Shown: positions 1-7,250 of the stretch, piece after piece
Numbering within the stretch: position 1 is the stretch's first letter
Layout: every line of letters begins with the position of its first letter
Source of the DNA: JAWXBM01 sp034440115
Lineage (GTDB): Bacteria > Pseudomonadota > Gammaproteobacteria > Xanthomonadales > SZUA-36
Assembly (NCBI GenBank): GCA_034440115.1
Contig: JAWXBM010000102.1
Span: 1-23,973, forward strand
DNA length: 23,973 nucleotides
Direction: 5' to 3'
Translations under genes and position numbers: made by a program
The notes under the pieces: model-generated
Told to the model about the DNA's origin: nothing
What the model saw: only the letters and a program-made list of their open reading frames with translations
Database searches by the model: none

Positions 1-1027
1 CAGCCCTGAGCGTTTTCTGTCGGCCAATCCACACTTCTGCAAGAGTGCGCTGAGCCGCTACACCCAATGGGACTTCATCGAGAAGGTCAAGCAGCACAAT
101 ATCGAATTTTTTGAGAAAGAAACCATCAATGGCCTTAGTGGCCAACTGTTCTGCCAGGAATCTTCCAAACTGATAGTACGCATGTTGCTGGCAGAGTGCA
201 GTCGCGCCGGGGTGGAGATTCGCACTCAATGCGAGACCAGCAAGGTCAGCCCAAGCGAACATTTCGCACTGCACACAAGCCAGGGCACCTTCCAGTCAGA
301 AGCCCTGGTGGTGGCCACCGGCGGCTTGTCCATTCCCAGCCTGGGTGGATCCGGCTATGGTTACAACCTGGCGGAACAATTCGGCCTGCGCTTGCTGCCC
401 AAATCCGCCGGCCTGGTGCCGTTCACCTTTACCGACTCCCTGCATGAACTGTGTCAGCGGCTGTCTGGCCTGTCCTGCGAAGTGGTGCTCAGCAATGAAC
501 GCGCACAGTTTCGCGAAGACCTGCTGTTTACCCACCGTGGCCTGAGTGGCCCGGCGGCATTACAATTGTCCAGTTACTGGAAACCGGGTGAAGCCATTGC
601 AATCGACCTGCTACCCGGCCTGGAAGCCGGCGCCCTGCTGCTGGGCATGAAACGCGAATTCCCGCACGCCGTGTTACGCACTCGACTGGGTAAATCTTTG
701 CCGCAGAAGCTGGTGGAGGAACTGCAAAAACTGTGGTGGCCGCAATGGGCTGAAACCCCGCTGGCTGACTGGCCCGACCGCGAACTGCAGCGCGTGGCCC
801 TGGCACTCAAGCAATGGATGGTGAAACCGGCCGGAACCGAAGGTTATCGAACCGCAGAAGTGACTCTGGGCGGCGTCGACACGCGTGATCTTTCTTCCAA
901 AACCATGGAATCGACCACTCCTGGCCTGTTTTTTATCGGTGAAGTGGTGGATGTGGCTGGCCACCTGGGTGGCTTCAATTTCCAGTGGGCCTGGTCATCC
1001 GGCTATGCGGCCGGGCAGGCGTTGTAA
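1..1027 (+). CDS. NAD(P)/FAD-dependent oxidoreductase, YhiN/BaiN (HI0933-like) family, 5' partial
   Basis: The frame is open from base 2 of the window to the stop at 1025-1027, so the N-terminal dinucleotide-binding part lies outside. Visible family features are the NPHFCKSALSRYT stretch near the start, the middle ATGG-S-P-LGGSGYGY segment typical of HI0933-like flavoproteins, and the C-terminal FIGEVVDVAGHLGGFNFQWAWSSG block that closes over FAD. An ATG at 182 is internal; conserved sequence continues upstream of it. The family is a two-domain flavoprotein of poorly defined substrate; BaiN members take part in bile-acid reduction in gut bacteria, which is not implied here. The family call is firm; the reaction is unknown. 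Confidence 0.9.
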   Translation, partial: SPERFLSANPHFCKSALSRYTQWDFIEKVKQHNIEFFEKETINGLSGQLFCQESSKLIVRMLLAECSRAGVEIRTQCETSKVSPSEHFALHTSQGTFQSEALVVATGGLSIPSLGGSGYGYNLAEQFGLRLLPKSAGLVPFTFTDSLHELCQRLSGLSCEVVLSNERAQFREDLLFTHRGLSGPAALQLSSYWKPGEAIAIDLLPGLEAGALLLGMKREFPHAVLRTRLGKSLPQKLVEELQKLWWPQWAETPLADWPDRELQRVALALKQWMVKPAGTEGYRTAEVTLGGVDTRDLSSKTMESTTPGLFFIGEVVDVAGHLGGFNFQWAWSSGYAAGQAL

Positions 1028-1096
1028 ACAGCAAGCAAATTTTTGAGCGAAGACTATACTGATAACTCCTTAAGCCTTGCTGCCGGAGATATCACC

Positions 1097-1627
1097 ATGT
1101 CACACGCACCGTATTTTTCTGCACCAAAGATTGTTTTTCTGACCGTCACACTGATGTTGGCGCTGCTGTTTGCAGGCCAGGCCCTTGCTGCTGTCGACAC
1201 TTTCCTGAAAATTGAAGGTGTAAAGGGCGAGTCCATGGATAAAGACCACAAAGGCTGGATCATTATCGAATCCATGTCATCACCCAACATGCCCCTGGCG
1301 GCGGGCTCCAGCGGCACCGCACAAAAACGCCAGCACAAGCCCTTCATTATTACCAAGTCCATTGATGCTACCTCCCCTATGCTGAAAAAGGCAGCGAATG
1401 ACGGTACGCATTTCCCATCAGCCACCCTGAACGTTGCCGACCCCAAGAATCCAGGTCAAACCCAGCAATATGAATTGGAAAATGTCCTGATCAGCTCCTA
1501 CCAAGTCTCAGGATCGGGCGCTGATGGCGGCATACCCACTGAGACCTTCAGCCTGAATTTCGAGAAAATCACCTTTTCCACCAGGCCTGCAAGCAAAACC
1601 ACGCTGACTCAGAAACGCTCAGAATAG
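1097..1627 (+). CDS. Hcp-family (T6SS tube-like) protein with N-terminal Sec signal peptide
   Basis: 176 aa from ATG 1097, preceded by GGAG at 1085-1088; an in-frame extension to 1043 lacks a better start. Residues ~1-31 are a charged-hydrophobic leader (KIVFLTVTLMLALLFAG) ending in QALA-AVD, a good signal peptidase I site. The rest matches the Hcp fold: DTFLKIEGVKGES near the mature N-terminus, a lysine/histidine-rich centre, FIITKSIDATSP, and the C-terminal GGIPTETFSLNFEKITF strand. Hcp forms hexameric rings of the type VI secretion tube and is normally cytoplasmic without a leader. No other T6SS gene is in the window, so this looks like an orphan, exported Hcp-like protein. It is followed by a terminator at 1673 and faces the NERD gene. 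Family confident, role unknown. Confidence 0.85.
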   Translation: MSHAPYFSAPKIVFLTVTLMLALLFAGQALAAVDTFLKIEGVKGESMDKDHKGWIIIESMSSPNMPLAAGSSGTAQKRQHKPFIITKSIDATSPMLKKAANDGTHFPSATLNVADPKNPGQTQQYELENVLISSYQVSGSGADGGIPTETFSLNFEKITFSTRPASKTTLTQKRSE

Positions 1628-1672
1628 CGGCAGGACAGCGGCTGGGGGACCATACACCGGGCGACAAAGCGT

Positions 1673-1694
1673 GCCCGGCTTTGGCTGGGCTTTT
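1673..1694 (+). terminator. Rho-independent terminator after the Hcp-like gene
   Basis: Stem GCCCGGC (1673-1679), loop TTTG, stem GCTGGGC (1684-1690; one G-T pair), then TTTT at 1691-1694. It lies 46 bases after the Hcp stop and just before the convergent NERD gene's 3' end. Confidence 0.7.
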
Positions 1695-1712
1695 CCTGTC
1701 TGGGGAGATTGA

Positions 1713-2324
1713 CTAGCGCGGTGCTGGCTGGAAGTGGTTACGCAAAAAGTTACTTCTGGGGCGCGCTGCTTTGATACGCCCCACCAGTACCGGCAAGTTA
1801 TCAAAATCGATCAACAGTTTGTCCCTGCCCTCAATAAACAAGGGCAAGCCATCCAGCTTGGTCACGTTGACCGGCAGGGGTGAACTGAATTTTACCTTGC
1901 CGGCAAACACCAGCACGAAGTTCAACAAGCTGGCATCCAGCCCCAATACGTCACGCAGGGCGTTGACTTCATTCAGGCATTCAAACAAGGGGTTGGCAAA
2001 CGCCTGCTGACTCCTTCGACTGGAACGAATCCAGCGGGCATCGCCGGGTTTGCCGGAAATACGGCCGCCGCCAGTAATTTGCTTGATGGCGAAAATGCCG
2101 TAGGCAGAAACTACCAGGTGATCGATACACACCGGCTGTTTCTGTCCCGCCAGGGATACGTTTTGCATGACGGTGTAGTGCGAGCGGGGTAATTCCAACT
2201 GCAGCAGCTTGCGGATTCGATAAGTATCCCAGCGGTGGCGCAGAGCATTCACAGCGCCCAGCTTGATGCCCAGCACTACGCAGAAGACGGTAAACAGCAG
2301 GACCGGTAAGACCAAGCCTTCCAT
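1713..2324 (-). CDS. NERD-domain membrane-anchored protein
   Basis: 203 aa. The start at ATG 2324 is chosen because GGAG sits 9 bases upstream on this strand; the open frame runs further to 2378 without a ribosome site. Residues ~4-22 form one transmembrane segment, leaving the rest probably cytoplasmic. Residues ~47-130 match the NERD (nuclease-related) domain: IDHLVVSAYGIFAI (67-80), a glycine-rich turn, then W98. The usual acidic residue of the I-E-x-K motif after GIFxI appears as K81 (IKQI), so nuclease activity is doubtful. NERD proteins are thought to be nuclease-fold proteins, often membrane-anchored; function is poorly known. Convergent with the Hcp-like gene. Confidence 0.75.
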   Translation of the reverse strand: MEGLVLPVLLFTVFCVVLGIKLGAVNALRHRWDTYRIRKLLQLELPRSHYTVMQNVSLAGQKQPVCIDHLVVSAYGIFAIKQITGGGRISGKPGDARWIRSSRRSQQAFANPLFECLNEVNALRDVLGLDASLLNFVLVFAGKVKFSSPLPVNVTKLDGLPLFIEGRDKLLIDFDNLPVLVGRIKAARPRSNFLRNHFQPAPR

Positions 2325-2372
2325 AGCCTGTATCTCCAGAGTATCGGTAAAGCAGTTTAACTCTTTTTTACC

Positions 2373-2455
2373 CGTCATGCCGGACCTGATCCGGCATCCA
2401 AAGTCGCCTGGGTTCTGGATCCCGGATCTCGCGCTGCGCGCTGTCCGGGATGACG
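2373..2455. repeat. Dispersed palindromic repeat, cluster 1 (CGTCATCCCGG family)
   Basis: Starts CGTCATGCCGGACCTGATCC and ends as the mirror CCGGGATGACG, with two internal self-complementary parts (GCCGGA..TCCGGC and a CCCGG..CCGGG pair). Lies between the start of the NERD gene and the promoter region of the methyltransferase-like gene. Confidence 0.85.
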
Positions 2456-2535
2456 AAATAGCGATCAGATCACCATGAAAGAGGCTCGAATTTGCTATCC
2501 TTACCCTTCCTCACGACCAGACAGAGATCAAATCA

Positions 2536-3294
2536 ATGAAACTTGCCCGCTACCTGTTACTGCTCAGCGCCACCTTGTTATCCACTAATGGCTTTGCCGA
2601 TGATTTCACCGCCACCAAAACCAAGATCAAAGCAGCTATGTCGGCCGAGATCCGCACGCCTGAAGAAGTGGAGCGCGACAGCAATCGTTTGCCGTTGGAA
2701 ACGCTGCAGTTCTTTGGCTTGCGCGATGACATGAAAATCATTGAACTGCTGCCCGGTGGCGGCTGGTACAGCAAGATACTGGCACCGGTGATGGCGGAAA
2801 ACGGCGAATACTACATGGCGCTGGGCACGGGAAGTGCCAAGGGCGCTCTCAGCGGTCAGCCCGGCTTTGAGAAAATCAACGTAACCGCGGAAGAGGCTAA
2901 AATTTTCCGCCCCGAAGGTTCTGGTACTTATGTGATTGAGAATGCTGACCTGGGCGTGAAGAATGCCGACATGGTTCTGACATTCCGTAATTACCATAAT
3001 TTTGGCCCGGAAGGCCGCGCTGCCATGAACAAAGTATCTTACGACGCGCTGAAATCCGGCGGTATCTATGCTGTGGTCGATCACACCCGTCGCCACATGG
3101 AAAATGATAACCCCGAAAACGGTCGTCGCGTTGACCCGGTGCTGGCCATCAAGGAAATCCAGGAAGCGGGTTTCATGCTGGTGGACTTCACCAACCTGCA
3201 CCACATTCCCGACGACGAGTTGCGGTATGAAGTAGGCCGCAAAACGGTTACCGGTAATACCGATCGCTGGTCGCTTAAGTTTGTTAAGCCTTAA
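2536..3294 (+). CDS. Predicted class I methyltransferase-like protein (COG4798 type) with signal peptide
   Basis: 252 aa. The N-terminus (residues 1-21, MKLARYLLLLSATLLSTNGFA) is a Sec signal peptide with an FA-D cleavage site. SAM-binding motif I is seen as IIELLPGGGWYSKILAP around residues 68-84; later the strand-turn segments MVLTFRNYHNF (~149-159) and GGIYAVVDHTRR follow the Rossmann methyltransferase order. The family is recognised as predicted methyltransferases, many with leaders; no substrate is established. An exported SAM enzyme is puzzling because SAM is cytoplasmic. Flanked by repeat clusters 1 and 2, so probably a single-gene transcript; a TGCTATCCT extended -10-like site lies at 2493-2501. 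Confidence 0.85.
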   Translation: MKLARYLLLLSATLLSTNGFADDFTATKTKIKAAMSAEIRTPEEVERDSNRLPLETLQFFGLRDDMKIIELLPGGGWYSKILAPVMAENGEYYMALGTGSAKGALSGQPGFEKINVTAEEAKIFRPEGSGTYVIENADLGVKNADMVLTFRNYHNFGPEGRAAMNKVSYDALKSGGIYAVVDHTRRHMENDNPENGRRVDPVLAIKEIQEAGFMLVDFTNLHHIPDDELRYEVGRKTVTGNTDRWSLKFVKP

Positions 3295-3312
3295 CGCATG
3301 CCGGATTTCTCT

Positions 3313-3342
3313 CGTCATCCCGGATCAGGTCCGGCATGACGG
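3313..3342. repeat. Dispersed palindromic repeat, cluster 2 (short single hairpin)
   Basis: The minimal form of the family: CGTCATCCCGGATC joined to its mirror GGTCCGGCATGACGG, 30 bp in all, 16 bases after the methyltransferase stop. It may serve as a transcript 3' end. Confidence 0.8.
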
Positions 3343-3435
3343 TTGGGAAAGGCCCGGTATGATGATGAGAATGGTCAAGCCTGGGATGATGGCGATAGTG
3401 GTCAAACCCGCGTCAATTAAACTTTAGGAGAAATC

Positions 3436-3945
3436 ATGCAATACCCCGTTTACGACCTGGCCATAGCGCCCATACTGCGCAGTCTGAAGAACCTCGACAC
3501 TATCATCAGCAAGGCAGAAGCACATCTGGCTGCTGACGATAACCTCGAAGAGGCCACTCTGGTGCAGGCGCGCCTGTTCCCTAATATGCGGCCCTTTGTG
3601 TTTCAAATTCGGGTTGCCACCGATACCGCCAAAGGTGCGGCTGCACGCCTGTCCGGCAGCGAAGTGCCTGCATGGGCCGATGATGAGGAGACCTTCGCCG
3701 AGGTGCATGAACGTATTGGTAAGGCGATCAACTTCCTGTCTGGCTTCAAAGCCGAAGACTTTGCAGCAGCCGATGAACGCGCCATTGAGCTCAAGCTGGG
3801 GCCGCGCACGGTTAACTTCAGCGGCAAAGACTATGTTGCAAGTTTTGTACTGCCCAACTTCTATTTCCACATGACCACGGCCTACAGCATCCTGCGAGCC
3901 TGCGGTGTTGATGTGGGCAAACGCGATTTTCTGGGCGATAGCTGA
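3436..3945 (+). CDS. DUF1993 domain protein
   Basis: 169 aa, ATG 3436 preceded by AGGAG at 3426-3430. The whole length matches DUF1993: N-terminal LRSLKNLDTIISKAEAH, the LFPNMRPFVFQIRVATDTAKGAAARL helix, and the C-terminal FYFHMTTAYSILRACGVDVGKRDFLG tail. It is predicted to be all-helical and cytoplasmic, related in shape to the DinB/YfiT four-helix bundles, with no known reaction. It ends 24 bases before trhO on the same strand, so the two are probably co-transcribed. Confidence 0.88.
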   Translation: MQYPVYDLAIAPILRSLKNLDTIISKAEAHLAADDNLEEATLVQARLFPNMRPFVFQIRVATDTAKGAAARLSGSEVPAWADDEETFAEVHERIGKAINFLSGFKAEDFAAADERAIELKLGPRTVNFSGKDYVASFVLPNFYFHMTTAYSILRACGVDVGKRDFLGDS

Positions 3946-3969
3946 CCCCATCATTAGCACGGAAAAAGC

Positions 3970-4938
3970 ATGTCGGTTAAAGCTACGTCAGCCACGGCAG
4001 CCAGGCCCTTCCTGGTTGCCGCTTTCTACAAGTTCGTTGAGCTGACGGACTACGAGGACTTACGCGCTCCTTTGCAGCAGCGCTGCGAAGACCTGGGACT
4101 CCTGGGCACCATATTGCTCGCCGATGAAGGTGTTAACGGCACCATCAGTGGCGCACCTGACAAGGTGCACAAACTGTTCCAGCGTTTGCGTGAAGACAGC
4201 CGTTTTGCAGACCTGCACTACAAGGAATCCTGGGCATCCGACAATCCTTTTTACCGCATGCGGGTGAGGCTGAAGAAGGAGATTGTCAGTTTGGGTGTGG
4301 AAGGTGTCGATCCACGCAATAAAGTTGGCCAGTACGTTGCCCCAGAAGACTGGAACGCCTTGATTTCACGCGATGATGTGCGGGTGGTGGATACGCGCAA
4401 TCATTATGAATATGAACTGGGCAGCTTTGCCCGTGCGGAGGATCCGAACACCGAATCTTTCCGCGATTTTCCCGATTGGGTAAAGCACAAACTGGATCCA
4501 CAGAAAGATCGCAGTGTGGCCATGTTCTGCACTGGCGGCATACGCTGTGAGAAGGCCACTTCATATTTGCTGGGTTTGGGCTTTGAAAATGTCTACCACC
4601 TCGATGGTGGCATTCTGAATTATCTTGAAACGGTAAAGGCCGAAGACAGCCTGTGGCAAGGCGATTGCTTTGTGTTCGACAACCGCGTCACCGTTGATCA
4701 CGACCTGGAAGAAGGCGATTTTGATCAGTGCCCGGCTTGCCGTATGCCGCTGAGTGCTGAGGACCGATTATCACCGCTGTTCGAGTTGCATGTTTCTTGC
4801 CCGCGTTGCCACCAGCGGCTGACCGAACCCAAGCGCGAAGGCTTGCTGGAGCGGGCCAGGCAGATTGATCTGGCCAAAGCGCGCGGCGAGCGGCATATTG
4901 GTGCCAAGCAAAAACCACCTAAGAATAAAAACATGTAG
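3970..4938 (+). CDS. trhO: tRNA uridine(34) hydroxylase TrhO (YceA-type, rhodanese domain)
   Basis: 322 aa. Known family role: oxygen-dependent hydroxylation of U34 in tRNA, first step to 5-methoxyuridine/cmo5U. An N-terminal acylphosphatase-like domain (~12-100; LLADEGVNGTISG) precedes a rhodanese domain (~125-225) with active-site loop MFCTGGIRCEKA; the catalytic Cys is residue 187. A C-terminal four-cysteine region (CPACRMPL...CPRCHQRLTEPK, ~252-285) is also typical. The length is normal. The stop TAG (4936-4938) falls inside the left end of a REP element, so the last residues may be recent. The start has only a weak GGAAAA site; spacing from DUF1993 suggests coupling. Confidence 0.95.
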   Translation: MSVKATSATAARPFLVAAFYKFVELTDYEDLRAPLQQRCEDLGLLGTILLADEGVNGTISGAPDKVHKLFQRLREDSRFADLHYKESWASDNPFYRMRVRLKKEIVSLGVEGVDPRNKVGQYVAPEDWNALISRDDVRVVDTRNHYEYELGSFARAEDPNTESFRDFPDWVKHKLDPQKDRSVAMFCTGGIRCEKATSYLLGLGFENVYHLDGGILNYLETVKAEDSLWQGDCFVFDNRVTVDHDLEEGDFDQCPACRMPLSAEDRLSPLFELHVSCPRCHQRLTEPKREGLLERARQIDLAKARGERHIGAKQKPPKNKNM

Positions 4939-4997
4939 GAGGCAGCCACGCTGCCGACCTCATAACCAGCCTGTCGCGAGCGTGGCTCGCTCCTACA
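4934..4997. repeat. Inverted REP pair, Pseudomonas-like (TGTAGGAG...)
   Basis: The left arm is TGTAGGAGGCAGCCACGCTG at 4934-4953. The right arm, read on the other strand from 4997, is TGTAGGAGCGAGCCACGCTC followed by GCGAC. The arms differ at a few bases and face each other, as in BIME-type REP pairs. It supplies the trhO stop codon and lies between that gene and the interrupted DUF1145-like gene. It is unrelated to the CGTCATCCCGG family. Confidence 0.85.
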
Positions 4998-5005
4998 GAA
5001 AAAGC

Positions 5006-5257
5006 CTATTCATCATCCAACATGGGCTTCCAGTGCAGGATGCCAAACAACAGGGTCAGCACAATGCTGCCGATCAGCGGCCCCTGCCACATCTTTACGT
5101 AGCGCCAGAAGAAAAACACCTCGATCACATGTACAAATAACAGGATCACCGCCAGGGTCTGAACGCCGGACGCCAGTCACTCTGGCATGGCCACAAAATT
5201 GGCCAAAATCGCCAGTCCAAACACCGCCAGGCACAAGGCCTTCAACACCATAAACAT
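5006..5257 (-). pseudogene. DUF1145-like small inner-membrane protein gene interrupted by in-frame TGA
   Basis: On the minus strand ATG 5257 follows a strong GGGAGG ribosome site (spacing 6). The frame reads MFMVLKALCLAVFGLAILAN..MPE, hits TGA at 5179-5177 (codon 27), and continues in the same frame as LASGVQTLAVILLFVHVIEV, then FFFWRYVKMWQGPLIGS, two further hydrophobic segments, and ends KPMLDDE at TAG 5008-5006. The total of 83 codons with three hydrophobic segments fits the small DUF1145/YhhL-type proteins. A single TGG-to-TGA change (W27) would explain it. It is either a recent nonsense mutation or a sequencing error; the protein beyond codon 26 is well preserved. Divergent from the acyl-CoA synthetase. 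Confidence 0.7.
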
Positions 5258-5382
5258 GTGTACCTCCCTCTATCTTTCTTTGTTCCGCCGAAATAGTTCT
5301 GGTCTGCCTTATACTCTACTCCTTCAGCCCTACGCAGGGGGGATGGAAAACTGAAACCCATCATTATTAGCCGGAAAATTGT

Positions 5383-6921
5383 ATGAAAGTACCTTTGACA
5401 ATTATTGACCACCTGCGGCGTGCTGAGCAGGTGTTTCCAGACCGAATCGCTTATATCGACGAAGCCGATCAGCCCGCCTCTTCCTGGGGCACCGGCACGT
5501 ATCGTGAAATGGCGCGACGGGCTGGAGCTCAGGCCGCAGGGCTGGATGCGCTGGGTATAGAACGAGGGGCGCGGGTGGCCATCGTCAGCCAGAATTCGGC
5601 GCGACTGCTAACCGCTTTCTACGGCGTCAGTGCCTGGGGACGTATCCTCGCACCCATAAACTTTCGCCTGGTGGCTGCGGAGATCGACTACATCGTCAAG
5701 CACTGCGGTGCCGAGGTATTGCTGGTCGATCCGGAGCTGGATGATGCTCTGAAAAACGTCACTGCCAAACATCGTTTTGTTATTGGTTCTGAGTCGGACG
5801 AACTGCTTTATCGTTTTGACACCGAACCGGAGCCCTGGAATGAGCGGGATGAAGACGCTACCGCCACCATCAACTACACCAGCGGAACCACAGCACGACC
5901 CAAGGGTGTGCAACTAACCCATCGCAACCTGTGGCTGAATGCTGCAAGCTTTGGTTGGCACCTGGGTGTGAATGAACGCGATGTTTACCTGCATCTGGTG
6001 CCGCAGTTTCACTGCAACGGTTGGGGCATGGTTTATGCGCTGACCGCGATGGGCGGCAAACACATCATCCAACGCAAAGTGGATGGCATGGAGATTTTAC
6101 GACGCGTGGAAGAGCATGGTGTCACGCTGATGTGTGGTGCGCCGGCAGTGGTCAACATGATTCTCGATGCAGCGCAGCACTGGCCGGGTAAAGTCCCGGG
6201 CTTTGGGCGCATTCGCATGGTGGTCGCAGGCGCGCCACCGCCACATCGCACCATCGAGCGCATGGAATCCGAACTCGGGTGGGAAATGATCCAGATTTAT
6301 GGACTGACAGAAACCTCACCATTGCTCACCATGAACCGCTTGGGTCCGGAGTTTGATGACAAGACACCCGCTGAGAAAGCGGCCCGGCTGGTCAACGCCG
6401 GCACTCCTTGTTTGGGCGTGGAAACACGGGTTGATAAGTCAGGTGAAGTGTTGGCCCGATCCAACACGGTGATGGGGGGATACTGGAACCAACCGGAAGA
6501 GACCAACCAATGCATCGTCGACGGCTGGTTTCATACCGGCGATGGCGGCCACATGGATGAGAACCAGTTGCTGACCATTGCCGATCGTAAGAAAGATGTG
6601 ATTATCAGTGGCGGCGAGAATATCAGCTCCATTGAGGTGGAAGACGCTGTGTTCAGCCATCCGGACGTGACTGAAGTGGCCGTTATCGGTGTGCCCGACG
6701 AGAAGTGGGGTGAGCTGGTACTGGCACTGGTGGTGAAAGTCGCCGACTCGGAGCTGACCGAACAGGAACTGATCGCCTTTGTCAAAACCCGCCTGGCCAG
6801 TTACAAATGCCCCAAACGTATTGAGTTCCGCAGCGAATTGGCGCGCACCGCCACCGGCAAGCTGCAGAAATTCAAACTTCGCGAGCCTTACTGGCAGGGT
6901 TTTGAACGCCAAGTGAACTAG
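5383..6921 (+). CDS. AMP-binding acyl-CoA synthetase (fatty-acid-CoA ligase-like)
   Basis: 512 aa, normal length for the ANL superfamily. It activates a carboxylic acid with ATP to an acyl-AMP and transfers it to CoA, in the cytoplasm. Visible motifs: the phosphate-binding loop YTSGTTARPKGV (from residue 165), YGLTETSPLL (306-315), the hinge region DGWFHTGDGGHMDENQLLTIADRKKD, GGENISSIEVED, and the C-terminal adenylation lysine in RTATGKLQ (K493). The substrate is uncertain; similarity is to medium/long-chain and dicarboxylate-type ligases. A TATACT hexamer at 5310-5315 is a possible -10. No partner gene is adjacent, and repeat cluster 3 follows. Confidence 0.92.
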   Translation: MKVPLTIIDHLRRAEQVFPDRIAYIDEADQPASSWGTGTYREMARRAGAQAAGLDALGIERGARVAIVSQNSARLLTAFYGVSAWGRILAPINFRLVAAEIDYIVKHCGAEVLLVDPELDDALKNVTAKHRFVIGSESDELLYRFDTEPEPWNERDEDATATINYTSGTTARPKGVQLTHRNLWLNAASFGWHLGVNERDVYLHLVPQFHCNGWGMVYALTAMGGKHIIQRKVDGMEILRRVEEHGVTLMCGAPAVVNMILDAAQHWPGKVPGFGRIRMVVAGAPPPHRTIERMESELGWEMIQIYGLTETSPLLTMNRLGPEFDDKTPAEKAARLVNAGTPCLGVETRVDKSGEVLARSNTVMGGYWNQPEETNQCIVDGWFHTGDGGHMDENQLLTIADRKKDVIISGGENISSIEVEDAVFSHPDVTEVAVIGVPDEKWGELVLALVVKVADSELTEQELIAFVKTRLASYKCPKRIEFRSELARTATGKLQKFKLREPYWQGFERQVN

Positions 6922-6950
6922 TGTCGCCAACAGTCCCGGCCACTTAGTTC

Positions 6951-7190
6951 ATCATCCCGGACTTTCTATCCGTCATCCCGGCCGTCAAACCGTCATCCCG
7001 GCCGTCAAACCGTCATCCCGGCCGTCAAACCGTCATCCCGGGCTCGACCCGGGATCTAATTCACCATGAGAGGCTGGATACCGGGTCAAGCCCGGCACGA
7101 CGGGTATGGCGTTCTATTCGTCACCCCGGCCCCCGCTTGCCCTGGACTCGATCCTGGGAGCCGGGCGCCAGTACCCGGCTATGCGTTCCC
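6951..7190. repeat. Dispersed palindromic repeat, cluster 3, with 20-bp tandem array
   Basis: This fills the ~330-base gap before the M3 peptidase. Three exact copies of the 20-mer CGTCATCCCGGCCGTCAAAC lie at 6971-7030. They are followed by a full-length element (7031-7103) whose second half is a hairpin (CCGGGTCAAGCCCGG) ending near CGGCACGACGGG. A degenerate further copy starts about 7119 (CGTCACCCCGG) and fades by ~7190. Confidence 0.85.
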
Positions 7191-7196
7191 TCCAAT

Positions 7197-7205
7197 TGCT
7201 ATACT
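7197..7205 (+). promoter_or_regulatory. Possible extended -10 promoter of the M3 peptidase gene
   Basis: TGCTATACT at 7197-7205 is an extended -10 (TGn plus TATACT). No good -35 lies 17 bases upstream, as is common for extended -10 promoters. The start codon is at 7251, giving a leader of about 40 bases. Confidence 0.4.
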
Positions 7206-7250
7206 GCCTCGTTAATCTTTTTTTTCAAACACAAACATAGTGAGAGCGTA

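Noticed and set aside
1055..1060. TATACT as a -10 for the Hcp-like gene
   Set aside because: No -35 or TGn extension accompanies it; kept only as a weak possibility and not listed.
2578..3318. 246-codon open frame antisense to the methyltransferase-like gene
   Set aside because: It mirrors the codon pattern of the real gene, has no ribosome site and no family similarity. The same reasoning applies to 3424-3960 on the minus strand opposite DUF1993.
5177..5179. Selenocysteine codon at the in-frame TGA
   Set aside because: The surrounding residues are a hydrophobic membrane protein without redox motif, and no stem-loop characteristic of a bacterial SECIS was evident just after the TGA. A nonsense change or error is simpler.
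7137..7250. Upstream extension of the M3 peptidase frame
   Set aside because: The extra 38 codons are degenerate repeat DNA and would place the lipoprotein leader internally. ATG 7251 is the sensible start.
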